Positions 1 to 7,032 of a DNA stretch of 20,835 nt are shown here, piece by piece. The position numbers were made by a program, and so were the translations under genes. The DNA is from a virus. The notes under the pieces were generated by a model. The model worked only from the letters and a program-made list of their open reading frames with translations, searched no databases and was not told where the DNA came from. The first letter of the stretch is position 1. The number at the start of each line of letters is the position of its first letter. Location: IMG/VR virus record IMGVR_UViG_3300025137_004670, positions 1-20,835 of that record. One strand, given 5' to 3'.

Positions 1-6
1 AAAATT

Positions 7-1836
7 ATGACTAAGTGGTGGAGTGTATTAATAACTATAATGCTATTGGCATCTGTCAAGGTATGGAATCCTGATCCAATAAAATCTTTAAGGTTTATTC
101 AATACGATTACTTCCAACAGACTCAAGAACAAGTACAATCAGAAGACATAGTACTTATTAACATAGACGAAAAAGCAATTCAAAAAGAAGGACAGTATCC
201 TTGGCCTAGAGAAATAATGGCAAAGTATATGAATGAAGGACCTGGTAATTCTTTATATGTTCTAAACATGATATATTCAGAGCCAGATAGATTTGGTGGT
301 GATCATGAATTCATGCAAGCAATTGCAAACAAAGCAACAGTATTAACATCAGCACCAACCAATCAATTATCAGATGGAGTTGGTGCTCATGTTGGTGTAG
401 GTACATTTGGAAAAGATCCTAAAGGATGGTTATATGAATATCCAGGATTATTATATCCTATTGATATACTTGGTAACTGGGCAATGGGAGTTGGAGCTGC
501 AGCAAGTATTCCAGACCAGCCAACAGGCGTTGTGCGAAGAGCTCCTCTTATCATTAGAGCAAATGATACTCAGTACCCTGGACTTGCGCTCGATACGCTT
601 AGGGTGTTTACTGGAGAACCAAGCTATAATGTTAAAGTTGGAGACAATGGAGTAGAGTGGGTTAGGATTGGAAAACTAGATCCAATTACAACAGATAGCT
701 TTGGCCAAATCCCAATTGCATTTTGGAATAAATTTCAATCACAATCTATACTAGATGATATACCTCAAGGCAAAGTATTAGTATTTGGAATTACAGCTGA
801 AGGATATTCTAATCCAGTTGCAACATCAATGGGACCAATGTATCCCCACGAAGTTCAAGCACATCTAATTCAGACCGCCCTTTCAGGTATTCAAATAATC
901 GAACCCGACTGGAGTGCAATAGCCGAGCTCGCTCTTCTGGTGAGCATATGTTTAGGAATTCTTCTAGCGGTCTATACTCTTCCCACAGCTGCTGCGGGGT
1001 TAGTGTCAGTTGGTATGATTGGCGCCTCGATTGGAGTGTCGTGGTACTTATGGACGACCTTAATCTTCTTAGATGCATCCTTCGCTTTGCTTTGTTCAAT
1101 AGTGGTATTTGCGCAGAGCTCGTTTAACAAATATTATACAACCTACAAGTTAAAAGAGCAGATTAAAAAACAATTTCAAACATATTTATCTCCTGACATG
1201 GTGCAGAAATTACAGGACGACCCATCGCTATTAAAGCTAGGTGGAGACAGAAAAGAGATGTCATTTTTATTCATGGACATATGTGGATTCACTCCCATAT
1301 CAGAGCATTACAAAAATAATGATGACCCTGAGGGACTTGTAGAATTAGTTAATGAATTTTTAGATGCTATGACTAAAATTATATTGGCCAACGGAGGAAC
1401 CATTGATAAATATATGGGCGACTGTATTATGGCTTTTTGGAATGCACCTGTGGAATGTAACAACCATGCTGAGATGGCAGTCAAATCAGCAATAGAAATA
1501 GAATTAAAAACAAATGAACTTAAAAGAATCTACAAAGAACGCGGTCTCCCTGACATTAATGTTGGCACTGGTATTAACACCGGCGATTGTATTGTTGGTA
1601 ACATGGGTAGTGAATCCAGATTTGACTATTCGGTTATTGGAGATGCAGTCAACCTTGCTGCTCGACTCGAAGCTACCGCTGCACGGCATGAGTATATAGA
1701 ATATAAAACTATAATATCTAGTTTTACAAAAGACCAACTACCTTCAAGTTATCATTGCAAAGAGATAGGTGATATTAAAGTTAAGGGTAAAGAAGAAGTA
1801 ATTAAAATATATTCACCCAGTCATCTAGGAGTTTAA
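7..1836 (+). CDS. CHASE2-domain membrane adenylate cyclase (class III)
   Basis: Likely makes cAMP from ATP at the inner membrane under control of an extracytoplasmic CHASE2 sensor. Seen: one N-terminal hydrophobic segment (about residues 4-20). A CHASE2-like region follows (about 25-290), with the INIDEKAIQ stretch near 52-60 and a PWPR motif near 65. Three clustered membrane segments lie at about 303-370, then a class III cyclase domain (about 392-600). Catalytic residues look intact: metal-binding D424 (FMDICGF) and D472 (YMGD), adenine-selecting K468 with S542 at the second specificity position, and transition-state N549 and R553 (AVNLAARLE). Lys plus Thr/Ser is the usual bacterial adenylate pattern. 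The length (609 aa) is normal for CHASE2 cyclases. The ATG at 7 gives a plausible first membrane helix, but upstream sequence is missing, so a longer start is possible. The membrane part (about 860-1110) is visibly richer in GC than its flanks. Confidence 0.9.
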   Translation: MTKWWSVLITIMLLASVKVWNPDPIKSLRFIQYDYFQQTQEQVQSEDIVLINIDEKAIQKEGQYPWPREIMAKYMNEGPGNSLYVLNMIYSEPDRFGGDHEFMQAIANKATVLTSAPTNQLSDGVGAHVGVGTFGKDPKGWLYEYPGLLYPIDILGNWAMGVGAAASIPDQPTGVVRRAPLIIRANDTQYPGLALDTLRVFTGEPSYNVKVGDNGVEWVRIGKLDPITTDSFGQIPIAFWNKFQSQSILDDIPQGKVLVFGITAEGYSNPVATSMGPMYPHEVQAHLIQTALSGIQIIEPDWSAIAELALLVSICLGILLAVYTLPTAAAGLVSVGMIGASIGVSWYLWTTLIFLDASFALLCSIVVFAQSSFNKYYTTYKLKEQIKKQFQTYLSPDMVQKLQDDPSLLKLGGDRKEMSFLFMDICGFTPISEHYKNNDDPEGLVELVNEFLDAMTKIILANGGTIDKYMGDCIMAFWNAPVECNNHAEMAVKSAIEIELKTNELKRIYKERGLPDINVGTGINTGDCIVGNMGSESRFDYSVIGDAVNLAARLEATAARHEYIEYKTIISSFTKDQLPSSYHCKEIGDIKVKGKEEVIKIYSPSHLGV

Positions 1837-2478
1837 ATGAAATTAAGATTAAGTAAAAACAGACTTAACCCTCATAAAAATTGGAAAAAGGCAATACCAA
1901 ACAGTGAACTTTGTAAGTTTACTGCAAGAGAGTTAGCATTGTTTGATCAAAACGGATACGACCTAACTATAGTAGAAAAAGCATTTGCAGCTGCAAATGG
2001 GTATGTTGTTCAAGCTCATAGAGACAAATTTACATGCAAGACTCCATGGTTTAGAGACCTTGATGCTAAAACATACGGTCCTCATTTAAACCATGCAGAT
2101 TTATATTTTAGACATGGGTTTGCAGGACCAGCACTTAAACAGCTAGAAGAAAGATCCAAAGTGCATCCTATTTTTCATAAGTTTACTCAAATGAGACCAA
2201 AATGGGGTATTGATATTAGTGTCGATTATGCTGACTTTGATGGTAATGTATTTGAACTGTTACATTTTGAATGGGACGGGTTTGATCTTATACAAGTTAC
2301 TGAACAAAAATTAAAAGTTGAAAAAATAGTTAAAGGAATAGACTTTGATGCAAAAGCTCAAGAGATGCTTGATAGGAAAGAAGAGTGGCATCACTTAGAT
2401 TTCTTTGGTCAGTCAGATTGGAAGCAAGCATTCTGGGGATTACCAAAAGAGAATTTTAAAGAAGTAATTTGGCGTTGA
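1837..2478 (+). CDS. Conserved-looking phage protein of unknown function (213 aa)
   Basis: I do not recognise the family. The protein is soluble, rich in aromatic and charged residues, and has no signal peptide or membrane segment. Its ATG directly follows the cyclase stop codon. A good ribosome binding site, AGGAG at 1827-1831, lies inside the end of the cyclase gene, so the two are probably cotranscribed and coupled. The C-terminal half has several Trp/His-rich stretches (EEWHHLDFFG, WKQAFWGLP) that suggest a compact globular domain. The stop codon lies in the -35 element of the next promoter, so this gene ends its transcription unit. The reading frame is secure; the function is unknown. 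Confidence 0.8.
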   Translation: MKLRLSKNRLNPHKNWKKAIPNSELCKFTARELALFDQNGYDLTIVEKAFAAANGYVVQAHRDKFTCKTPWFRDLDAKTYGPHLNHADLYFRHGFAGPALKQLEERSKVHPIFHKFTQMRPKWGIDISVDYADFDGNVFELLHFEWDGFDLIQVTEQKLKVEKIVKGIDFDAKAQEMLDRKEEWHHLDFFGQSDWKQAFWGLPKENFKEVIWR

Positions 2479-2503
2479 CTTTTAACCGAAACTTTAGTAT
2501 AAT
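2475..2503 (+). promoter_or_regulatory. Sigma70-type early promoter
   Basis: TTGACT at 2475-2480, a 17-base spacer, then TATAAT at 2498-2503. The -35 overlaps the stop codon of the upstream gene. The predicted transcript would start near 2510 and enter the HAD gene, whose ribosome binding site AAGGAG is at 2513-2518. Confidence 0.85.
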
Positions 2504-2525
2504 GTCCCATGTAAGGAGATAAATT

Positions 2526-3119
2526 ATGATAAAGAAAAAAGTTATAGTCACAGATGTCGATGGCGTACTACTGAATTGGGAAGACGCGTTTCAGATATGG
2601 ATGGAACATCAAGGCTTTGAAAAAGTAAAAAAACATAAGTTCATTTATAATGCAGCAGAGCAATTTGGTCTTGATAAAGCAGAGGGTAAAAAGTGGGTTA
2701 GGTTATTCAACCAGTCAGCCGCTATTGGTTTCTTACCACCTCTAAGAGATGCACAAGAAATTGTATCACTACTAGCTAATAATTATGGATACAGATTTGT
2801 AGTATGTACGAGTCTATCCAAAGACAAAGCAGCACAAGACTTGAGAACCAGAAACCTCAAAAAATACTTTGGTGATGTTTTTGATGACTTTGTATATCTT
2901 GATACAGGAGCAGATAAAGATGAGGCTCTATATAAGTTAGGTAAAAAATACAGAGGATGTTTGTGGGTAGAAGATAAAGTAGAGAATGCTATTGCAGGAG
3001 CTAAGGTAGACTTTGAACCTGTAGTAATGGAACATGGCTACAATATGAATGAAGAGCACGATTGCTTCGTAGCTAAGAATTGGGAAGATATTTACTTACA
3101 TATTATTAAAAGGAAATAA
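2526..3119 (+). CDS. HAD-superfamily hydrolase (probable phosphatase)
   Basis: A haloacid-dehalogenase-fold enzyme, most likely a phosphatase acting on a nucleotide, a sugar phosphate or a nucleic-acid end. Seen: motif I VTDVDGVLL with nucleophile D10 and acid/base D12; motif II VVCTSLS with T95/S96; a lysine (K131) in the motif III position; and motif IV WVEDKVENA with D150. All four motifs are present in the right order in 197 aa, so it should be active. The small cap region between motifs I and II (about 18-85) suggests a 5'-nucleotidase/PNK-phosphatase-like type, but the substrate cannot be read from sequence. It has its own strong promoter and the ribosome binding site AAGGAG. The next gene begins three bases after the stop. 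Confidence 0.85.
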   Translation: MIKKKVIVTDVDGVLLNWEDAFQIWMEHQGFEKVKKHKFIYNAAEQFGLDKAEGKKWVRLFNQSAAIGFLPPLRDAQEIVSLLANNYGYRFVVCTSLSKDKAAQDLRTRNLKKYFGDVFDDFVYLDTGADKDEALYKLGKKYRGCLWVEDKVENAIAGAKVDFEPVVMEHGYNMNEEHDCFVAKNWEDIYLHIIKRK

Positions 3120-3122
3120 ATT

Positions 3123-3581
3123 ATGTTTTGTTATGTTACCGGAACAAAGGGCGGACCTGTTGGTAAAAAATTAGAGCTATCTCTGGAAAATATATTCCAA
3201 GTTTGCGTTAATGAGCTGAATATTGGAAGATTTAAAGGGATGGTTCATATAAAATACCCTAAAAAGAAAGGTCTGTTAGAAAATAGTTATCACGGTCTTT
3301 GTGTAATGGATATAGTTGATACAGAAGAACATGGTAAGGTTTGGTGGTCTACAATCGATCTAGCAAATACAAAAAGTTTTAAGGAAGTCGTTTCTACATT
3401 ATGCCATGAGATGGTTCATGTAAAACAATTTCTTAGAAAAGAGCTATCATTAGATGGCATGCATTGGAAAGGTGAGGAAATGGAGAATTTAGATAATCCT
3501 TTTGAACCGCCTTCTGAAATAGAGGCGTATGCACGAGAGAAAGTATTATTTCAAAAGTGTGTTGACCTTAAATTAGTATAG
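3123..3581 (+). CDS. HEXXH zinc metallopeptidase-like protein
   Basis: A putative zinc-dependent peptidase. Seen: CHEMVHVKQF gives H95-E96-x-x-H99, the classic HEXXH zinc site. Downstream, PPSEIEAYAREK (about 130-140) supplies E134 or E132 as a possible third ligand, an arrangement found in several small phage and SprT/gluzincin-like families. The HWKGEEM segment (114-120) resembles the H-W-x-G block seen after the HEXXH helix in SprT-like proteins. There is no signal peptide, so it is probably cytoplasmic. It could process phage or host proteins, but there is no direct evidence of substrate. It is cotranscribed with the HAD gene (three-base gap). Its 3' end contains the promoter of the next unit. 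Confidence 0.75.
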   Translation: MFCYVTGTKGGPVGKKLELSLENIFQVCVNELNIGRFKGMVHIKYPKKKGLLENSYHGLCVMDIVDTEEHGKVWWSTIDLANTKSFKEVVSTLCHEMVHVKQFLRKELSLDGMHWKGEEMENLDNPFEPPSEIEAYAREKVLFQKCVDLKLV

Positions 3582-3590
3582 TGGTATAAT
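3562..3590 (+). promoter_or_regulatory. Sigma70-type early promoter
   Basis: TTGACC at 3562-3567, a 17-base spacer, TATAAT at 3585-3590. The -35 lies inside the end of the metallopeptidase gene and the -10 just after its stop. It drives the small gene at 3621, the peroxiredoxin and the phosphoribosyltransferase. Confidence 0.83.
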
Positions 3591-3620
3591 ATCGCTACTT
3601 TTATATTATAGGAGAAAGAA

Positions 3621-3857
3621 ATGGCAGATAAAGAATTTGCAAATATAGATAAACAAGTCTTTGCTATTGCTGGACTGTTAGATGCTCAATTGAGACTAGC
3701 TGGTTTATCAGCAGGAGAGTTTTCAGAATTAGAAACTGACTACTTAAAGAATTGGTTAAACAAAGAAAAAGATCCTTTGCTTGGCACTATCGTTGCTCAA
3801 CTTGTAGGACTCAGAGAAGTTAGCTCTGGAGAAACTGGTGCACCGGATGATAGCTAA
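3621..3857 (+). CDS. Small acidic protein of unknown function (78 aa)
   Basis: Not recognised. A small acidic protein predicted to be mostly helical, with a hydrophobic first helix (about 10-30) and a short disordered tail. It is the first gene after a strong promoter and has a good ribosome binding site, AGGAG (3611-3615), so it is likely well expressed early. Its stop codon overlaps the start of the peroxiredoxin gene by 11 bases, implying translational coupling. A role connected to the peroxiredoxin is only a guess from position. Confidence 0.7.
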   Translation: MADKEFANIDKQVFAIAGLLDAQLRLAGLSAGEFSELETDYLKNWLNKEKDPLLGTIVAQLVGLREVSSGETGAPDDS

Positions 3858-4380
3858 AGGAGATAAATTTCCATTATTTAACTATGCTGACAGGAAAGCT
3901 GGTGAATGGATTAAGATAGATTTCAACAAAGAAATACAAGGACAGAAAGTTCTTATCTTTGGTCTACCTGGTGCATTTACTCCAACATGCTCTTCTAAGC
4001 AATTACCTGGATTTGAAAAACTTTTTAGTAAGTTTAAAGAACTAGGGGTTGATAACATCTATTGTACTACAGTAAATGATCCGTTTGTAATGAATGCTTG
4101 GTTTGATAAGCATGATATTGAAAATGTAAGATCACTACCTGATGGAAATGGAGACTTGTGTCAGAAATTTGGAATGAATTGTCAGAAGAGAAACGTAAAC
4201 TTTGGTATGCGTTCTTGGAGATATGCAATGCTTGTTGATGGAGACACGCAAACCGTTATTGATGTGTTTGCAGAACCTGAAATGAGAGACAATGCAGACG
4301 ACGATTCATATGTTGCTTCAACACCTGAAGCAGTTTTAAAATGGATGCAACAAAATCCTGAATGGTACTTTCAGAAGTAA
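3847..4380 (+). CDS. Peroxiredoxin, Prx5/AHP1 type
   Basis: A thiol peroxidase that reduces hydrogen peroxide and organic peroxides. Seen: GLPGAFTPTCSSKQLPGF, the hallmark of the Prx5 subfamily, with the peroxidatic cysteine at C48 when translation starts at 3847. The conserved Prx5 segments TVNDPFVMNAW and FGMRSWRYAMLVDG follow. Extra cysteines downstream (for example DLCQ and MNCQ) could act as resolving residues, though that is not certain. A GTG at 3838 is in frame, but the ATG at 3847 gives the usual MIAxGDKxP N-terminus. The length (177 aa) is slightly above the family norm of about 160. Likely partner: the glutaredoxin encoded at 7033, since some Prx5 proteins are reduced by glutaredoxin. 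Confidence 0.92.
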   Translation: MIAKGDKFPLFNYADRKAGEWIKIDFNKEIQGQKVLIFGLPGAFTPTCSSKQLPGFEKLFSKFKELGVDNIYCTTVNDPFVMNAWFDKHDIENVRSLPDGNGDLCQKFGMNCQKRNVNFGMRSWRYAMLVDGDTQTVIDVFAEPEMRDNADDDSYVASTPEAVLKWMQQNPEWYFQK

Positions 4381-4811
4381 GCAGACGAGTAGTCAGCTGG
4401 GAAGAGTATGATGAGATGGTTCAATCAATCATCTCTCAACTTGGCAAATGGAAACCAGATGCAATAATAGGATTGACAAGAGGAGGATTAATTCCTGCTG
4501 TCAATCTTTCGCATTGTTACGATTGTAAACTTTATACACTAAACATCTCTCTCAGAGATGGTAAAGCCCCTGAGTCTAAATTTAAGTGGCAAGATGTTTA
4601 CAAATACAACAATTTACTTATAGTTGATGATATAAACGATTCTGGTCGCACATTGCGTGAAGTCCATAATCAATTTTATTTAAGGGCCATGAAAAACCCT
4701 AAATTTGCTACATTATTAAGTAAGCCCTCATCTCAAATGAAGGTCAACGTGTGTGGAGAGACTATAAATAAAGATAGGGAAGACGATTGGATCGTATTTC
4801 CCTGGGAATAA
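4362..4811 (+). CDS. Phosphoribosyltransferase-domain protein
   Basis: A type I PRTase fold, as in purine salvage enzymes such as xanthine/hypoxanthine phosphoribosyltransferases. Seen: PDAIIGLTRGGLIPA (about 32-46) and the PRPP-binding loop LLIVDDINDSGRTL (85-98), with the two acidic residues D89 and D90. The region between is shortened, and the C-terminus is rich in charged residues ending FPWE, as in some xanthine-PRTase-like proteins. It would convert a free base plus PRPP into a nucleotide, which suits phage nucleotide supply; the base specificity is not readable. The gene starts inside the peroxiredoxin gene (19-base overlap), which suggests coupling. Confidence 0.85.
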   Translation: MVLSEVSRRVVSWEEYDEMVQSIISQLGKWKPDAIIGLTRGGLIPAVNLSHCYDCKLYTLNISLRDGKAPESKFKWQDVYKYNNLLIVDDINDSGRTLREVHNQFYLRAMKNPKFATLLSKPSSQMKVNVCGETINKDREDDWIVFPWE

Positions 4812-4828
4812 TAAAAAACGGAGATTGT

Positions 4829-5005
4829 ATGTTAGATACAGCAAAAAATTGGATCATGGCCCGTTGGGCAGAAAGAACTACCTGGGATGGTGGTGTAATT
4901 ATAGGGTTATCCCTGTGTTGGATATTATTAGGTGGACTTATAGACTGGTTAGCTTACGTAGCACTAGCCTATGGTGTGTATACATTTATTGTATCAGAGA
5001 AGTAA
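4829..5005 (+). CDS. Small membrane protein (58 aa)
   Basis: A short protein with a charged N-terminus (about 1-18) and one long or two tightly paired hydrophobic segments (about 20-54), so it is probably an inner-membrane protein. The start at 4829 is chosen because CGGAG (4820-4824) sits four bases upstream. An in-frame ATG at 4787 has no such site and would overlap the previous gene. The function is unknown. Confidence 0.65.
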   Translation: MLDTAKNWIMARWAERTTWDGGVIIGLSLCWILLGGLIDWLAYVALAYGVYTFIVSEK

Positions 5006-5023
5006 ATTATAGGAGATCCTACT

Positions 5024-5893
5024 ATGTGGAGAATACGTAAAATTTGGAAAGCAACTAGTATCATAGTAAATCACTATGGAACTGACAAGGGAAAGGAAAC
5101 TAAATTTGAAGATTATAATGGCAATGAAAGAGTTGATGCCATTCCTACATTATACCGTGAACTTAGATTTACTGGTAATTTTAGTTTATTATATAAACTC
5201 AGAAGTACTTCTGAGGGAAGAGATATTCTATGGGGTAGAAGATTTAACGACCCCGATCACGTAAAGAATGTTACGGTAAAAAAATTGTCAGATCTTGAAT
5301 GGTTGCAATCCCTACCCGCTAATACATTAGGCGGTCACTTGGGCCATATGTTTAAAAATTTTCCACTAGAGGACGTATACGAAAATAGATATCAGGAAGA
5401 AGAGGTCATTAATAATAACAGTAGAGACATTTATGGAATATATGGTGGTGCTGTTGATGATATAAGAGTTAATATAAACAGATACCTTTATTTGCTACAT
5501 GATGTTTACCATACATTATTCAGATATGATACATCATCAATGGGCGAATCCGCTGTACAGGGTGTTACATATAAACAAGTAAATTATTTTCCAATGAGAT
5601 GGTGTGGTCTAGCTATTGCAGCTGGAATTGCAATGCAAACAAAATCTTTAGATCCTTTCAGAGTTTACTTTGAATCAGAACGACTCAGTAAAAAAGCAGC
5701 TGCTAAAGGATTGTGGTATCAGGATGTTGGAGCTTTACTTGAAAGAGATATTGAAGAGATAAGACAAGAATTTGACATTGGGGTGCCAGTAAAATATAAA
5801 CAGTTCTGTGAAAAATATAAGGACCTTGTAAAATTGGATAACATTCATCCTGAGTATAATGATATTGAATGGCTTGAAGAACAAGCAGTTTAA
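5024..5893 (+). CDS. COQ4-like ubiquinone biosynthesis protein
   Basis: Resembles COQ4, a zinc protein needed for ubiquinone synthesis in alpha-proteobacteria and mitochondria; work on COQ4 links it to the oxidative decarboxylation step and to organising the COQ complex. Seen: LPANTLGGHLGHMF (about 97-110), matching the family's L-P-x-x-T-L-G block. HDVYHTLFRYDTSSMGE contains the diagnostic HDxxHx(11)E metal motif as H159, D160, H163 and E175. SAVQGVTYKQ follows, as in family members. At 289 aa it is a little longer than typical (about 220-260). The ribosome binding site AGGAG is at 5010-5014. Cellular COQ4 is membrane-associated; no membrane helix is obvious here. A motif this specific makes chance similarity unlikely, but activity in quinone synthesis is inferred. 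Confidence 0.82.
   Translation: MWRIRKIWKATSIIVNHYGTDKGKETKFEDYNGNERVDAIPTLYRELRFTGNFSLLYKLRSTSEGRDILWGRRFNDPDHVKNVTVKKLSDLEWLQSLPANTLGGHLGHMFKNFPLEDVYENRYQEEEVINNNSRDIYGIYGGAVDDIRVNINRYLYLLHDVYHTLFRYDTSSMGESAVQGVTYKQVNYFPMRWCGLAIAAGIAMQTKSLDPFRVYFESERLSKKAAAKGLWYQDVGALLERDIEEIRQEFDIGVPVKYKQFCEKYKDLVKLDNIHPEYNDIEWLEEQAV
5772..5800 (+). promoter_or_regulatory. Candidate promoter inside the COQ4-like gene
   Basis: TTGACA at 5772-5777, a 17-base spacer, TATAAA at 5795-5800, with 11 of 12 consensus positions matched. It lies in coding sequence about 100 bases before the small hydrophobic gene and the Fe-S cluster genes, so it could drive that block separately. AT-rich coding DNA can produce such matches by chance. 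Confidence 0.4.
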
Positions 5894-5896
5894 TAA

Positions 5897-6082
5897 ATGA
5901 AAATTAGATTATGGTTTTGGAAGTTTCCAATATTAAACTTCATATTCAGTAAAGGAAAAAAAGCAGCTTGGACAATTTTTTGGATAGGGTTTTTTAAGAT
6001 TATGATTATCAATAATATTATAGTTTGGTGGACGGGAACAGGATATTACTTTCCAGTATTCAGATCAATAGGCCTTATATGA
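5897..6082 (+). CDS. Small hydrophobic protein (61 aa)
   Basis: Starts four bases after the COQ4-like stop and ends in an ATGA overlap with the zinc-ribbon gene, which is good evidence that it is translated. The protein is basic and rich in Trp, Phe and Ile, with a probable membrane segment at about 23-46. No family was recognised. Confidence 0.55.
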   Translation: MKIRLWFWKFPILNFIFSKGKKAAWTIFWIGFFKIMIINNIIVWWTGTGYYFPVFRSIGLI

Positions 6083-6243
6083 ATTGTTGGCACTGCGGTA
6101 CAGAATTAATTTGGGGTGGCGATCACGACCTCGAAGAAGATGAAACATATGACATGGTTACTAATTTAACCTGTCCAAACTGTCAGGCATATGTAGAAGT
6201 ATACATGCCTAGAATAATAGAAAACAACGAACAATACAATTAA
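6079..6243 (+). CDS. Small zinc-ribbon protein (54 aa)
   Basis: Two CxxC knuckles (MNCWHCGTEL at 1-10 and LTCPNCQAYV near 34-43), separated by an acidic linker, form a rubredoxin-like zinc ribbon. The MNCWHCxTELIWGGDHD type of N-terminus is, from memory, common in small proteins of marine T4-like phages. The start at 6079 is preferred over an in-frame ATG at 6025, because it gives the ATGA overlap with the upstream gene and begins right at the first knuckle. Its stop overlaps the IscU start by one base. The metal could be zinc or iron; the function is unknown, but the position next to IscU is suggestive. Confidence 0.75.
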   Translation: MNCWHCGTELIWGGDHDLEEDETYDMVTNLTCPNCQAYVEVYMPRIIENNEQYN

Positions 6244-6710
6244 TGGCATATTCAGACGAAGTAGTACAACGGTTCGAAGCCGTATTAGCAAATCCTAAAA
6301 AACATTCCGTCGGAAGTTTAGATAGGAAAGACCCGAATGTTGCAACAGGACTTGCAGGCGCGCCTGCGTGTGGTGATGTAATGCAACTACAGCTACTACT
6401 AGATGATAATGAAAAAATAATTGATGTTAAATTTAAAACATATGGTTGCGGATCAGCAATTGCATCTTCATCATTATTTGTAGACATGATGATGGGTAAG
6501 ACTATTGCAGAAGCAAAATTAATTAAAGATAAAGATATTGCAGAGGTATTAAACTTACCTCCAATTAAACTACATTGTAGCGTACTAGCAGAAGATGCTA
6601 TTAGACAGGCTATGGTAGATTATGAAACAAAGAACGACAAGGACTACAACCATCCAATATTAGACACAGCAGGGTCTATGGTGGGTCACAATAATCCACC
6701 AAATGATTGA
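6243..6710 (+). CDS. iscU: IscU-type Fe-S cluster scaffold protein
   Basis: A scaffold on which [2Fe-2S] clusters are built before transfer. Seen: nearly the whole IscU core, including GAPACGDVMQLQL (C43, D45), FKTYGCGSAIASSSL (C69) and LPPIKLHCSVLAEDAI (H111, C112), so all three cluster cysteines and the Asp are kept. LPPIK matches the LPPVK site that the HscA chaperone binds in the bacterial Isc system. The core ends near residue 128. The remaining 27 residues are an extra tail ending GHNNPPND, a type of ending I recall in other marine phage proteins. No cysteine desulfurase, HscA or HscB gene is in the window, so sulfur would come from the host or from elsewhere in the phage. Confidence 0.96.
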   Translation: MAYSDEVVQRFEAVLANPKKHSVGSLDRKDPNVATGLAGAPACGDVMQLQLLLDDNEKIIDVKFKTYGCGSAIASSSLFVDMMMGKTIAEAKLIKDKDIAEVLNLPPIKLHCSVLAEDAIRQAMVDYETKNDKDYNHPILDTAGSMVGHNNPPND

Positions 6711-7017
6711 TCTAACAGACAGAGCAATTACTCATGTTATGAATAACTTGAGAGCGGAAGGAGAATATGTTAGAATAGGTTTAATGCCTGCTGGGTGTAC
6801 AGGATTTGAATACAAAATTGATTGGGACAATGATGTATCAGCTGATGATATTATAATTGACTTCGGTAAGTTCGGAGTTGTTATAGATGTAATGTCGGCT
6901 CCAATGATAGAGGGATCTACATTGGATGTTATTACAGAAGGAATAAATACTACTGTAAAAGTTTTAAACCCAAAAGAAACAAACTCGTGCGGTTGTGGAG
7001 CAAGCGTACAATTTTAA
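6703..7017 (+). CDS. A-type Fe-S carrier (IscA/ErpA/SufA family)
   Basis: Transfers Fe-S clusters from the scaffold to target proteins. Seen: the three conserved cysteines, C32 in MPAGCTGFEY and C96/C98 in the C-terminal CGCG, at the normal spacing and in a normal length (104 aa). The N-terminus MIDLTDRAITHV fits the family. The start overlaps the IscU gene by eight bases, so the two are probably coupled and made together. Sequence alone does not separate IscA, ErpA and SufA. Confidence 0.95.
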   Translation: MIDLTDRAITHVMNNLRAEGEYVRIGLMPAGCTGFEYKIDWDNDVSADDIIIDFGKFGVVIDVMSAPMIEGSTLDVITEGINTTVKVLNPKETNSCGCGASVQF

Positions 7018-7032
7018 CTGAGGAACTATATT

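Noticed and set aside
809-1099. 96-codon open frame on the - strand inside the cyclase gene
   Set aside because: It is antisense to the conserved membrane region of the cyclase, with no ribosome binding site or recognisable protein features.
6209-6487. - strand open frame over the IscU gene
   Set aside because: It is a shadow of the strongly conserved IscU frame, and Ser/Cys-rich low-complexity translation is typical of an antisense frame.
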